From positions 186,001 to 250,000 of the forward strand of contig NZ_JACRSV010000003.1 of NCBI RefSeq assembly GCF_014384905.1: 64,000 bases of DNA, written 5' to 3'. The translations under genes and the position numbers were made by a program. This stretch comes from Fumia xinanensis (GTDB taxonomy: Bacteria; Bacillota; Clostridia; Oscillospirales; Ruminococcaceae). Each line of letters begins with the position of its first letter. The first letter of the stretch is position 1. Below, one piece after another: positions 17,327 to 25,936 of this stretch. The notes beneath the pieces were generated by a model that did no database searches, was not told the origin of the DNA, and saw nothing but the letters and a program-made list of their open reading frames with translations.

Positions 17327-18754
17327 ATGAGAAAAACAAAAATTATCTGCACCCTGGGCCCCGCTTGCGACAGCGAGGAAATGATCGAAAAGCTGATGTT
17401 GGCAGGCATGAACGTGGCCCGTTTCAATTTTTCCCATCAATCCCATCCCGAACACAAGGAGCGTTACGAGCGGGTGGATCGTGTCAGACGGAAGTTAAAC
17501 CTTCCCGTAGCTACTTTACTGGATACCCGGGGGCCTGAGATTCGCCTGCGCCTCATTGAAAACGGAAAAACAGAGCTTCAGGAGGGCCAGGATTTTACTC
17601 TCACCACTGAGGACATTCTTGGAAATAATGAGCGGGTGTCTGTTACCTTTGGAAAACTTCCTCAGGACGTTAGCGAAGGCACCCATATTCTTATCGACGA
17701 CGGCCTCATTGATATGGTTGTCACCGCAGTGGAGGGGACGGAAATCCGCTGTAAGGTGTTAAACGGCGGTACAATCTCCAACCGAAAAGGCGTCAATGTT
17801 CCCGATACCCGGCTGTCCATGCCCTTTATCAGCGAGCAGGATCGGGCCGATTTGCTTTTCGGCATTGAGACGGGGTTTGACTTCGTGGCGGCGTCTTTTA
17901 CAAGAACTGCCGACGACATCCGGGAGATGCGGAAAATTCTTGACGATAACGGCGGCTCCCACATGAAAATTATCGCTAAGATTGAAAACTCCGAAGGTGT
18001 GTCCAATGTGGGAGAAATCATCCAAGTTGCGGATGGCATCATGGTAGCTCGCGGCGATATGGGAGTAGAAATTTCCTATGAAAATATTCCCGCCATTCAG
18101 AAAAAATTGATTAAATGCGCCTATAATGCGGGAAAACAGGTTATTACCGCCACCCAGATGCTGGATTCCATGATGAAAAACCCCCGCCCAACGCGCGCCG
18201 AGATTACTGACGTGGCAAATGCCGTGTACGACGGCACCAGTGCTATTATGCTTTCCGGTGAAACTGCGGCTGGTCTTTACCCTATAGAGTCCCTAAAAAC
18301 CATGGTGGTCATCGCCGAGCGGACGGAAGCTGACATCGACTACGAAAACCGTTTTCGAACCCGTCCTGCCCAGAGGGATCCTGATGTCACCGATGCGATT
18401 TCCCACGCCACTGTCACTACCGCGCTGGATTTGGATGCCAACTGCATTATCACGGTCACTGTAAACGGCCGCACCGCCCGTCAAATTTCCAAATATCGTC
18501 CAAAATGCGACGTCATTGCCTGCTCCCCCCGGGAATATGCTGTGCGCCAGCTAAATTTGGTTTGGGGAGTTACCCCCGTCTTGGTGGAAGAGAAAAAAAC
18601 CACCGATGAGCTGTTCGCCCACGCTTATGAAAAGGTTATGGAGCATGGCCTGGTCCAGAAGGGTGAGCTGGTGGTGACCACTGCAGGTATCCCCCTTGGC
18701 ATCTCGGGAAATACTAACCTGCTCCGTGTTGATACCATAGGAGAACAAATCTGA
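17327..18754 (+). CDS. pyk: Pyruvate kinase
   Basis: Transfers phosphate from phosphoenolpyruvate to ADP in the last glycolytic step. The 475-residue protein begins MRKTKIICTLGPA, has the active-site segment IIAKIENSEGV (around residue 215), the MVARGDMGVE motif near 240 and the TATQMLDSM signature near 270. The C-terminal allosteric domain is complete, and the extra PEP-utiliser domain found in bacilli is absent. Transcribed alone, ending at a strong terminator. Confidence 0.97.
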   Translation: MRKTKIICTLGPACDSEEMIEKLMLAGMNVARFNFSHQSHPEHKERYERVDRVRRKLNLPVATLLDTRGPEIRLRLIENGKTELQEGQDFTLTTEDILGNNERVSVTFGKLPQDVSEGTHILIDDGLIDMVVTAVEGTEIRCKVLNGGTISNRKGVNVPDTRLSMPFISEQDRADLLFGIETGFDFVAASFTRTADDIREMRKILDDNGGSHMKIIAKIENSEGVSNVGEIIQVADGIMVARGDMGVEISYENIPAIQKKLIKCAYNAGKQVITATQMLDSMMKNPRPTRAEITDVANAVYDGTSAIMLSGETAAGLYPIESLKTMVVIAERTEADIDYENRFRTRPAQRDPDVTDAISHATVTTALDLDANCIITVTVNGRTARQISKYRPKCDVIACSPREYAVRQLNLVWGVTPVLVEEKKTTDELFAHAYEKVMEHGLVQKGELVVTTAGIPLGISGNTNLLRVDTIGEQI

Positions 18755-18766
18755 TTTTTTACAAAA

Positions 18767-18800
18767 AGCCATGACTGAATGAAAGGTCATGGCTTTTTTG
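18767..18800 (+). terminator. Terminator of pyk
   Basis: A 9-bp stem AGCCATGAC/GTCATGGCT (18767-18775, 18786-18794) followed by a T run. Confidence 0.9.
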
Positions 18801-18859
18801 TCCTTAAATGTATTTTTTTACCATTTCTATGCTATTTTTTCTCTTTTCCAAATAGGGTA

Positions 18860-18887
18860 TTGACATTCGGTTCGTTCTCCCTATAAT
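18860..18887 (+). promoter_or_regulatory. Promoter of the alpha-galactosidase gene
   Basis: Consensus TTGACA (18860-18865) and TATAAT (18882-18887), spacer 16 bp. Confidence 0.8.
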
Positions 18888-18930
18888 GAAAGCAAAGCAT
18901 TGATTAAAGAGAGTGAAAGGGGCAATGAAT

Positions 18931-20091
18931 ATGTTGGCGAAAACACCGCCTATGGGTTGGAATTCCTGGAATACTTTTGGAACAAATATCAACGAACAGC
19001 TGATTATCGAAACGGCAGACGTTATGGCAAACGAAGGCTTTTTGGAGGCCGGATACGAATATCTTGTCATCGATGACTGCTGGTCACTGCGGGAGCGGGA
19101 TGAAAACGGCCTGCTGGTTGCCGATCCGGAAAAATTTCCCCATGGTATGAAATATGTGGCCGATTATGTACATAGCAAAGGCCTTAAATTTGGTATGTAT
19201 TCCTGCGCCGGTATTTGGACTTGTGCAGGTTATCCGTCCAGTTTTGACCACGAGTATCTCGATGCCCAGACCTTTGCAGACTGGGGCGTGGATTTTCTGA
19301 AATACGATTTCTGCAACTTCCCCGCAACTGCTGATTGTAAGCACCGATATCATCGGATGAGCATGGCTTTGAAAGCAACTGGAAGAGATATCCTGTTTTC
19401 TGCCTGCAATTGGGGCGTGGAAGAGCCTTGGAAATGGATGAAATCTATCGGCGCTCATATGTATCGTTCTACTGGAGATATCCGCGATAACTATGAATCT
19501 TTCAAAGAGATTGCGCTGAGCCAGCTTGACAATCTGCCCTATTCCAGTTCCGGCAGTTTCAATGACCCCGACATGCTCGTCGTTGGCATGTACGGCAAGG
19601 GAAATGTCGGTTTTGGCGGCTGCACCGACGAGGAGTACCAGACCCATTTCGCCCTTTGGTGCATGTTTGGCGTGCCGCTGATGATGGGCGGAGACATGCG
19701 CGATATGAGCGAGGCTTCCCGCAAGCTCCTGCTCAACAAAGACCTTATTGCCATCAATCAGGACGAGGAATGCCGGGCACCGGTAGTGATTCGGCAGACG
19801 GGAGACCCCTTTATCCAAAACAATTGCGTACTATTCCGACATTTGTCGAACGGCGAGTTTGCTTTGGCTTTCTTCAATTTTAACGAGGAAAGTGAGTATG
19901 CTGTTGAAACGTATGGTTTTTCATTTGATGATATTGGCATCCCCTTTGAATGCGGCTATGGCCTGGAACTGACCGATGTTTTCACTGGGGAAAATATGGG
20001 TGTGAAGCGGGAGGCTTTCATTCCACCGGTAAAGGCCCACAGCTGTAAAGTATATCGTGGCAAATTGGTCAAAGTGGATGAAAAGGCCTGA
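18931..20091 (+). CDS. GH27 alpha-galactosidase
   Basis: Glycoside hydrolase of clan D that removes terminal alpha-galactosyl residues, for example from raffinose-type sugars. The 386-residue protein starts MLAKTPPMGWNSWNTFG as in the family. The nucleophile aspartate lies in FLKYDFCN (about residue 126) and the acid/base aspartate in SFNDPDMLVVG (about 211). A C-terminal beta domain follows from about 290. There is no signal peptide, so it acts inside the cell on imported oligosaccharides. ATG 18931 is chosen for its 8-nt distance to AAAGGGG; in-frame starts at 18913 and 18925 are too close to it. Confidence 0.93.
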   Translation: MLAKTPPMGWNSWNTFGTNINEQLIIETADVMANEGFLEAGYEYLVIDDCWSLRERDENGLLVADPEKFPHGMKYVADYVHSKGLKFGMYSCAGIWTCAGYPSSFDHEYLDAQTFADWGVDFLKYDFCNFPATADCKHRYHRMSMALKATGRDILFSACNWGVEEPWKWMKSIGAHMYRSTGDIRDNYESFKEIALSQLDNLPYSSSGSFNDPDMLVVGMYGKGNVGFGGCTDEEYQTHFALWCMFGVPLMMGGDMRDMSEASRKLLLNKDLIAINQDEECRAPVVIRQTGDPFIQNNCVLFRHLSNGEFALAFFNFNEESEYAVETYGFSFDDIGIPFECGYGLELTDVFTGENMGVKREAFIPPVKAHSCKVYRGKLVKVDEKA

Positions 20092-20105
20092 GAAGGTGAA
20101 TTGAT

Positions 20106-20303
20106 TTGAATGCCTGTTGTAGAAGCTGCTGCCGTAAACTGACTTTAGACGAAATTGCCGTTTATAAACGGATGGTAAACCGAGGTGCAACCGACTTTTT
20201 GTGCATTACCTGTTTCGCTAAAGCCTACCATGTGTCGGAAGAGTTGATCCGAGAAAAAATTGACCATTTTCGCGCCATGGGATGCACGCTTTTTTCTGCA
20301 TAA
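20106..20303 (+). CDS. Small zinc-ribbon-like protein
   Basis: A 65-residue protein of a small clostridial family without known function. Two CxxC pairs (Cys5/Cys8 and Cys33/Cys36) should bind one zinc ion. The first pair is embedded in CCRSCC, and the C-terminal EKIDHFRAMGCTLF motif is recognisable from relatives. The start is TTG at 20106 with AAGGTG upstream, 14 bp after the alpha-galactosidase stop, so the two genes form a transcript ending at a strong terminator. Confidence 0.75.
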   Translation: MNACCRSCCRKLTLDEIAVYKRMVNRGATDFLCITCFAKAYHVSEELIREKIDHFRAMGCTLFSA

Positions 20304-20307
20304 CAAG

Positions 20308-20336
20308 ACCGCCAGCCTTCAGGGCTGGCGGTTTTT
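20308..20336 (+). terminator. Terminator after the zinc-ribbon gene
   Basis: A 10-bp perfect stem ACCGCCAGCC/GGCTGGCGGT (20308-20317, 20323-20332) followed by TTTTT. Confidence 0.9.
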
Positions 20337-20355
20337 GTGTCCCATGGGACGATTT

Positions 20356-21744
20356 TTATTCGTGATGAACCAAGCTTTTCCGTTTCCAACGTCCGGTTGC
20401 GAAATAAATGCCGGAAACAAGGCTTCCCAACGCCCAGCCGAAACCGTAGGATAGAAACAGATAATTCTTCCCCCAGTGCTCAGCAATGAAATAGGCGATG
20501 GGTACCCGAGCAAACCACAGGGCGACAAAGGAGGAGATCATGGGAATAATGGTTTCTCCTGTTCCACGCAGGGTACTGTTGAACATAAAGACAATGGCGA
20601 GCAGGAAGTAAAACGGCAGCACACAATGAAGATAGGAAACGCCAGCCTCAATAACCTCCGGGCTTTTGCTGAACATCTGCATTAAAAATCCGCTCAAGGG
20701 ATACAAAACAGCGCCGACGAGAAGGCTGCACCCAACTGAGAGCACTGTTCCCGCCCGGATTCCCTGGTACACCCGGGAATGGTTGCCGGCGCCGACGTTT
20801 TGCCCGGTGTAGGTCGTCATCGCTGTGGTAAAGCTTTGAATGGGCATAAAGGCAAAGGTGTCGATTTTATTTGCGCCGTTAAAGCCTGCCATAAAATTGA
20901 AGCCATAGCTATTGACCAGAGACTGCATCACCATAATACCCACCGAAAACAGCGCCTGCTGGATACCGGAGGGAATCCCCAATTTGATGGCCTGTGCGAA
21001 AAGTTTTTTATCAAAAAAGAATTTGTGCAGCTGAATGTGGATAAAGTCGTAGTGCTTGTTGATAAACCGGATACCGAAAATCCAAGACGAAATTTGGGCG
21101 ATAATGGTCGCCAGTGCCACACCCGCTACGCCCATGCGCAGAGGGATAGCGAAAAGCAGATCTAAGACGATATTGATGACGGTGGCTACTGCTAAAAAGA
21201 GCAAGGAAGTCTTGCTGTCCCCCAACCCCTGTAAAATACCGGCGTTGATATTGTACCCAAGGGTGCCGATCATGCCGATAAAAATGATAATCATATAAGT
21301 GTGGGCCATGCCGAGAGTGCCGTCATCCGGAACTTTGATGAGCTGCAGAAGAGGCTTGCTGGCCAAAATGCCGATGAGGGATAGCGGGAGTATGCCCACG
21401 ATCATCGCGGTATAAATGGTCCCAACCGTTTCGTTGACCCGCTTTAGGTCTTTTGCTCCATAGAATTGGGAGATCATGACGGTAGCGCCGACGCCGATAC
21501 CCATAAAAAGGGAGCTCATCATAAAAATAATAGGGAATCCGGTTCCAACAGCGGCCAGGGCCTTGTCTCCAATGACGTTTCCCACGACGATGCTGTCCAC
21601 CATGTTGTAAAGTTGCTGCAGTACATTTCCAAATAGTAAAGGCAAGGAAAACAGCAGAATCAGCCTATAAGGGTTTCCTTGAGTCATATCTGTCATATTG
21701 ACTCGGTGTCCGGATCGTCGTTTTTCCACGTCTTTTCTCTCCAA
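20356..21744 (-). CDS. MATE family efflux transporter
   Basis: A 462-residue multidrug and toxin extrusion (MATE) antiporter of the NorM/DinF-like branch, with about twelve transmembrane segments. The N-terminus DMTQGNPYRLILLFSLPLLFG and the LQQLYNMVDSIVVGN segment (about 43-57) are typical. It would expel cationic compounds using a Na+ or H+ gradient; substrates cannot be read from sequence. It is monocistronic and convergent with the preceding plus-strand unit. Confidence 0.9.
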   Translation of the reverse strand: MERKDVEKRRSGHRVNMTDMTQGNPYRLILLFSLPLLFGNVLQQLYNMVDSIVVGNVIGDKALAAVGTGFPIIFMMSSLFMGIGVGATVMISQFYGAKDLKRVNETVGTIYTAMIVGILPLSLIGILASKPLLQLIKVPDDGTLGMAHTYMIIIFIGMIGTLGYNINAGILQGLGDSKTSLLFLAVATVINIVLDLLFAIPLRMGVAGVALATIIAQISSWIFGIRFINKHYDFIHIQLHKFFFDKKLFAQAIKLGIPSGIQQALFSVGIMVMQSLVNSYGFNFMAGFNGANKIDTFAFMPIQSFTTAMTTYTGQNVGAGNHSRVYQGIRAGTVLSVGCSLLVGAVLYPLSGFLMQMFSKSPEVIEAGVSYLHCVLPFYFLLAIVFMFNSTLRGTGETIIPMISSFVALWFARVPIAYFIAEHWGKNYLFLSYGFGWALGSLVSGIYFATGRWKRKSLVHHE

Positions 21745-21943
21745 TCTTCCTTTTCATGCGTTCATGTGGGTTGTTTCACACTTCTATAAAGATATTATAT
21801 CACCTATTCTACATGTTTGATATTCAATAAGTTGCACAAACTGTGCTGGGAATGTCCTTTAGTTTTCTATACCGTCTTCTAAAAACAACCCTGTTCTCAT
21901 AGGATGATAACGGAGACAATCTGTACAGAAAGAAGGACGTGCA

Positions 21944-22519
21944 ATGATGAAACGCATGCTGAACAGCCTTTTGTGCCTATTTTTTGCGCTGCTCCTATGC
22001 GGTGCGGAATCGGTACCTGAGGTCTGCTTTGAAAATATGCCGCCTCCGTCAAGCGCCTCATTTGCCCCCATATGTACCACCATTCCTTTTGCCCTGCCCC
22101 TCAGGGAGGCTCGCCTTACATCTCCATTTGGGTACCGGTACCATCCCATCAGCGGACAATTGGACTTCCATTATGGCCTCGATTTGGCAGCGCCAGAGAA
22201 AACACCTATTTACGCTGTTGTGGCAGGTGTGGTCCGGATAGCCGATACCCATGAAAGTTATGGAAATTATCTCCTGATAGATCACTACAATGGCTTCTCT
22301 ACGTTATATGCTCATTGCAGTAAATTGCTTGTTGAGGAAGGCGATTTGGTAACACGCGGAGAAAAAATTGCCCTAGTGGGTCAGACTGGGGAAGCGACCG
22401 GCAACCACCTGCATTTTGAAATCCGATTAAACGGTATTCGATACGACCCTTTGTGGATATTGGGGGACGGTGAAAGAGTCACGCTGATTCCAGAACCGGA
22501 ACAATCGGGACAATCCTAA
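21944..22519 (+). CDS. M23 metallopeptidase, SpoIVFA-like
   Basis: A 191-residue exported protein with an N-terminal signal/anchor (residues 5-21) and an M23 LytM domain (about 58-170). Zinc and catalytic positions are complete: H76xxxD80, H124 and H155xH157. It lies 18 bp before an M50 protease gene, the same order as spoIVFA-spoIVFB of sporulating Firmicutes, where SpoIVFA holds the pro-sigmaK protease in check. In Bacillus SpoIVFA the LytM site is degenerate; here it is intact, so it might be an active endopeptidase. The functional link is inference. Confidence 0.82.
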   Translation: MMKRMLNSLLCLFFALLLCGAESVPEVCFENMPPPSSASFAPICTTIPFALPLREARLTSPFGYRYHPISGQLDFHYGLDLAAPEKTPIYAVVAGVVRIADTHESYGNYLLIDHYNGFSTLYAHCSKLLVEEGDLVTRGEKIALVGQTGEATGNHLHFEIRLNGIRYDPLWILGDGERVTLIPEPEQSGQS

Positions 22520-22537
22520 AAGAAAGGGACATCAGTT

Positions 22538-23131
22538 ATGCTGTCTTTTCAGATGGGAAAGGTCAAAGTTTATATTTGGTTTTCCTTTTTTGCTGTTATT
22601 TGCCTATTTCTCGCCATTGGCCAAAATCCATGGGGCTTGTGGTGCATCAGCGCCAGTATTCTGCACGAACTGGGCCATTTGGCCGCATTTTTATATAAAG
22701 GATATCCGCCGCTGGAACTGCATTTTGAATATAGTGGTATCCGTTTAATCCCCCAAAAGCAAATTTATCCGATGCGGCAGGAAATTTTTTTTCTCGCAAG
22801 TGGATGTGCCGTCAATCTTTTTTGTTTTCTTACATTGTGGTTATTAAAGCTGCCAGTTCCCGCATTTTTTCACTTAGTGTTGGGCGTGTTTAATCTATTT
22901 CCTCTTAAGGGGCTTGACGGGGGACAGATTCTCAAACTGCTGCTGGAGCGATTGCTTGGAGCGGGACCAGGGGAAACGGTCAGTGCTGTTATATCCTGGA
23001 TTGCAGATATTTTGCTCGTTTCAGGTGGCTTGATTCTGTTTCGGCAGACCGGTAATTTTACCCTTTTGCTGACAGTTTTTTATTTTTTCTTTTTGGGGTT
23101 TTCAACAAAAGAAAAAAATTTTGCAGGATAA
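22538..23131 (+). CDS. M50 site-2 protease, SpoIVFB-like
   Basis: A 197-residue polytopic metalloprotease with HELGH at residues 43-47 and the distal aspartate in KGLDGGQ (D127), the two zinc-binding elements of intramembrane site-2 proteases. There is no CBS domain. Adjacency to the M23 gene and the spore genes elsewhere in the window suggest the SpoIVFB role of cleaving a sporulation sigma factor. The substrate gene is not in the window, so another regulated membrane proteolysis role remains possible. Confidence 0.83.
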   Translation: MLSFQMGKVKVYIWFSFFAVICLFLAIGQNPWGLWCISASILHELGHLAAFLYKGYPPLELHFEYSGIRLIPQKQIYPMRQEIFFLASGCAVNLFCFLTLWLLKLPVPAFFHLVLGVFNLFPLKGLDGGQILKLLLERLLGAGPGETVSAVISWIADILLVSGGLILFRQTGNFTLLLTVFYFFFLGFSTKEKNFAG

Positions 23132-23193
23132 TCTCCCACAATTTAATGTAAACAACCTTTCAAACTGCTGTCGAGTTGGCAAATAGACAAAAT

Positions 23194-23229
23194 AAAAGGG
23201 AAATACTCCAGTGGAGTAATTTCCCTTTT
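23194..23229. terminator. Bidirectional terminator
   Basis: Long inverted repeat with A-rich and T-rich outer ends (AAAAGGGAAA.../...TTTCCCTTTT) between the M50 gene and the convergent NAD(P)-binding gene. Confidence 0.85.
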
Positions 23230-23253
23230 GGCATTTATTTGTAAACACTGTAT

Positions 23254-23883
23254 TTATGCTTTTACAACGCTGATTCTTTGGTGGATGTGATTGCCATTTA
23301 CAGCTTCATCAATCATTGCGATAGCATAATCTGCATAGCTGATCACGCTTTCTCCTTCGTCATTTAACGTTAATTCTTCACCGCAGAGAATATATTTTCC
23401 TGTACGCTCTCCTTCTGCTTGGAAATCGCAGGCTGGGCTAATATAAGTCCATTTTACGTCATTCCTGGTGCGAAGTATTTTAAGCGCTTCGTCGTGAGCC
23501 TTTGCCAAAGGTTTAAAATCTTCCGGGAAATCTTTCCCATCAGCTACGCAGTGTGTGTGGCTTCCATCAACATATAAACTTCCTGCGCCCCCCACAATGA
23601 GCAGTCGAGTATTAGTGTTGGAAAGTAGATCGCATAATTTCGCAGCAGCTTTTGGAATACCGTCAATAGTTTCTGGCGTCCATGCCCCAAAAGCGTCAAC
23701 CACACAAGAAAATCCTTTCAAATCAGAAGCGGTTAAATCAAATACATCTTTAAAAATTACTTTTTTAGCGACTGATTGATTTGTGCTGCGTACAACGGCC
23801 GTTACGTCTAGTCCCCTTTTAGCTGCCTCTTCCGCAACTAGTTTCCCGACTCTTCCATTTGCACAAATTACTGCTATTTTCAT
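23254..23883 (-). CDS. NAD(P)-binding atypical SDR protein
   Basis: A 209-residue Rossmann-fold protein of the NmrA/YwnB-like atypical short-chain dehydrogenase group. The N-terminal MKIAVICANGRVGKLVAEE carries the nucleotide-binding loop (NGRVG, residues 9-13). No catalytic YxxxK is obvious, as usual for this group, so a redox-sensing or isomerase role is possible. The start at 23883 has GGAGG upstream. It is transcribed divergently from an HxlR regulator, which probably controls it through the inverted repeat overlapping its promoter. Confidence 0.82.
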   Translation of the reverse strand: MKIAVICANGRVGKLVAEEAAKRGLDVTAVVRSTNQSVAKKVIFKDVFDLTASDLKGFSCVVDAFGAWTPETIDGIPKAAAKLCDLLSNTNTRLLIVGGAGSLYVDGSHTHCVADGKDFPEDFKPLAKAHDEALKILRTRNDVKWTYISPACDFQAEGERTGKYILCGEELTLNDEGESVISYADYAIAMIDEAVNGNHIHQRISVVKA

Positions 23884-23938
23884 CTTTGATTCCTCCAGTT
23901 TATTATTACCAGGCTTGCTTTTTTCTACCTGCAACAAT

Positions 23939-23967
23939 ATAATATCTATAAAAGTAACTATTGTAAA
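23939..23967 (-). promoter_or_regulatory. Promoter of the NAD(P)-binding gene
   Basis: TTTACA (23962-23967) and TATTAT (23939-23944), spacer 17 bp, minus strand. Confidence 0.65.
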
Positions 23968-23994
23968 GTAAGCACTTTTTTGTATTGTAGTTAC
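23954..23994. promoter_or_regulatory. Candidate HxlR operator
   Basis: Inverted repeat GTAACTA (23954-23960) and TAGTTAC (23988-23994) spanning the -35 box of the divergent gene, consistent with repression by the adjacent HxlR protein. Confidence 0.5.
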
Positions 23995-24028
23995 CTATTA
24001 GATACTATTGGAAAAGGAAAGCTGAAAA

Positions 24029-24352
24029 ATGAATAAGGAATTGCCTGTTTGTCCTGTACAAACTACTCTTATGTTGATTAGTGACCGTTGGAAAGTCTTA
24101 ATACTCAGGGATTTATTAGAGGGCACAAAACGCTTTGGAGAATTGAAAAAATCCATTGACGGTATATCTCCCAAAGTATTAACTGCCAATCTGCGCACCA
24201 TGGAAGAAAGTGGGCTGCTTATGAGAAGGGTCTATCCTGAAGTTCCGCCAAAAGTTGAATACACTTTAACGGAAATAGGATATAGCTTAAAACCTGTATT
24301 AGAAGCCATGAAAAATTGGGGGACAAATTATCAAAGAAAATTTGATTTATAG
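24029..24352 (+). CDS. HxlR family transcriptional regulator
   Basis: A 107-residue winged-helix protein with the family hallmark CPVQTTLMLISDRWKVLILR (residues 8-27), including the N-terminal cysteine that senses reactive electrophiles in several relatives. It is divergent from the NAD(P)-binding gene, the usual arrangement for HxlR regulators and their oxidoreductase target. The ATG is preceded by GGAAAAGGAAAG. Confidence 0.93.
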   Translation: MNKELPVCPVQTTLMLISDRWKVLILRDLLEGTKRFGELKKSIDGISPKVLTANLRTMEESGLLMRRVYPEVPPKVEYTLTEIGYSLKPVLEAMKNWGTNYQRKFDL

Positions 24353-24392
24353 GTGAAATTATTACATCTTGGTAAAAAATTACCACCTTCTA

Positions 24393-24420
24393 TTGGATTT
24401 CAAAGGAACTATGTTATAAT
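24393..24420 (+). promoter_or_regulatory. Promoter of the GerMN gene
   Basis: TTGGAT (24393-24398) and TATAAT (24415-24420) with 16-bp spacing, about 115 bp before the start codon. Confidence 0.5.
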
Positions 24421-24536
24421 AAACTTAAAGATTCCTTTTGGATTATGTATAAGTACTTGTGACAAAAATAAGTTTCTGCTTTATTCCTTTGCAGCTAGTA
24501 TTGCCGACAAAGCTTGAAAGAAAGGACTGAAAAACG

Positions 24537-25097
24537 ATGAATAAGAAATTGAGTTTTATTCTTGCAGCATTGATGCTAACGACTTTGATGTTTTCTTCCT
24601 GTAACAAAAGCAATCCTCCACCTGAGCCTAGTTCAAGCGACTCGTCTATTTCAGAACCGTCAGAAAGTTCGGAGGAACCATCGGTGTCCTCTTCTGCGCC
24701 GACAGTGCAGATTTATGACCCGGAAACCCAAACGGTTTCCCAGGTGCCAGTAGAAGAAGGAGAAAGCAACGCAAAGGTGACAGATGAGCAACTTGTCAAC
24801 ATTCTGAACGATAAATTTGCCTTTAAGGCCGGAGACAACGAATTCAAAATTATCATCAACTCCATTAAAGAGAACGGTAGTGGCCTGTATGTGGATTTTG
24901 CGGGAAATTCCATTCCTGCAGTTTCAATGGGTTCTTCGGAAGAGGAAGCCTGCCTCATTTCTATTGCGGAAACCCTTCTCAAAAATCATCCGTCTTGCAC
25001 CGAGATTTATTATACCGTCGACGGAGGCGCTTATATGTCCGGCCATATAGAACTGGATCCCGATGAACCGTTTCGCTATGATTCCAAACTCTCTTAA
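24537..25097 (+). CDS. GerMN domain lipoprotein
   Basis: A 186-residue lipoprotein. The signal peptide ends in a lipobox FSSC (Cys22), followed by a serine/glutamate-rich linker (about 25-60) and one GerMN domain (about 80-175) ending in IYYTVDGGAYMSGHIEL. GerM proteins act in sporulation and spore germination, but single-domain lipoproteins of this kind also occur in vegetative envelopes. It is monocistronic with its own promoter and a strong shared terminator. Confidence 0.85.
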   Translation: MNKKLSFILAALMLTTLMFSSCNKSNPPPEPSSSDSSISEPSESSEEPSVSSSAPTVQIYDPETQTVSQVPVEEGESNAKVTDEQLVNILNDKFAFKAGDNEFKIIINSIKENGSGLYVDFAGNSIPAVSMGSSEEEACLISIAETLLKNHPSCTEIYYTVDGGAYMSGHIELDPDEPFRYDSKLS

Positions 25098-25104
25098 ATA
25101 AAAA

Positions 25105-25133
25105 AGCACCTGGATTCTTCCAGGTGCTTTTTT
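25105..25133. terminator. Bidirectional terminator
   Basis: Stem AGCACCTGG/CCAGGTGCT (25105-25113, 25120-25128) flanked by A and T runs, serving the GerMN gene and the convergent DUF134 gene. Confidence 0.9.
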
Positions 25134-25139
25134 ATTTTC

Positions 25140-25910
25140 TCAATGGCAATGCCCGTTACAGTGATGTTCTTCCCCACAGTGGTGCTCCTCACCGGATTCC
25201 CCGTGATGATGGTCGCAGGTGGCTTCATTGTTAAAAAACAGCGTGCCGTTTAAGTATGCGTTAACGGCATTGTCTACCGTCCCGCTTACTCCGGCAGCCA
25301 ATTGAATACCGGATTCTTGAAGGGCCACCCGGGCTCCCGCTCCGATTCCGCCGCAGATGAGCAGGTCCACATGGTTTTGCGCCAATAGTACTGCCAAAGC
25401 AGAATGTCCGCTCTCCCCGGCATTCAGCACCTGCTTGCTAAGAATTTTCTGTTCTTCCACATCAAAAAGGGTAAACTCTTTACATTTTCCAAAGTGCTGA
25501 AAGACGTTTCCATTTTCGGTTGTGACTGCGATTTTCATAATTTTTTCTCCTTTTTCCAAATGCTGTATCGAGAAAACACGCTTTGTATCCACGAGGCATC
25601 TTGGACAGCAGCCTGCTGTCCGGTTGCAGACAGAGTAGCATCCGCCGCCGATATGCAGCGTCCCGCCGTTTACCAGCGCCTCTGCCAATTTTTTGCGGGC
25701 GGAGGCGTAAATCCGCTGAACGGTGGGGCGCGCTACATCCATCTGCCGAGCGCACTCCTCTTGGGTGAGGTTTTCCAAATCCATGAGCCGGATAGCTTCG
25801 TATTCCTCTACCGTCATCTGAATCACGAAAGAGTTTGAACCGTCCAGCGCGCCAAAACGACAGGATTTTGGGAGGGCGCATACCCTTCTGCATTTTTGCG
25901 GCCGCGGCAT
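25140..25910 (-). CDS. DUF134 HTH - NifX/NifB-like fusion protein
   Basis: A 256-residue two-domain protein. Residues 1 to about 95 are DUF134 (MPRPQKCRRVC start, then an HTH around TQEECARQMDVARPTVQRIY). A cysteine patch CNRTAGCCPRC follows near 105-115. From residue 125 comes a dinitrogenase iron-molybdenum-cofactor-like (NifX/NifB) domain beginning MKIAVTTENGNVFQHFG. The last 25 residues are His/Cys-rich. Residue 125 is an ATG (25538) with AAAGGAG 8 nt upstream, so the C-terminal domain may also be made separately. ATG 25910 has GGGGGAAAAGGTG upstream. An iron- or metal-responsive regulator is the likely role; this is inference. Confidence 0.85.
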   Translation of the reverse strand: MPRPQKCRRVCALPKSCRFGALDGSNSFVIQMTVEEYEAIRLMDLENLTQEECARQMDVARPTVQRIYASARKKLAEALVNGGTLHIGGGCYSVCNRTAGCCPRCLVDTKRVFSIQHLEKGEKIMKIAVTTENGNVFQHFGKCKEFTLFDVEEQKILSKQVLNAGESGHSALAVLLAQNHVDLLICGGIGAGARVALQESGIQLAAGVSGTVDNAVNAYLNGTLFFNNEATCDHHHGESGEEHHCGEEHHCNGHCH

Positions 25911-25936
25911 CACCTTTTCCCCCTTGTACAGCATGA

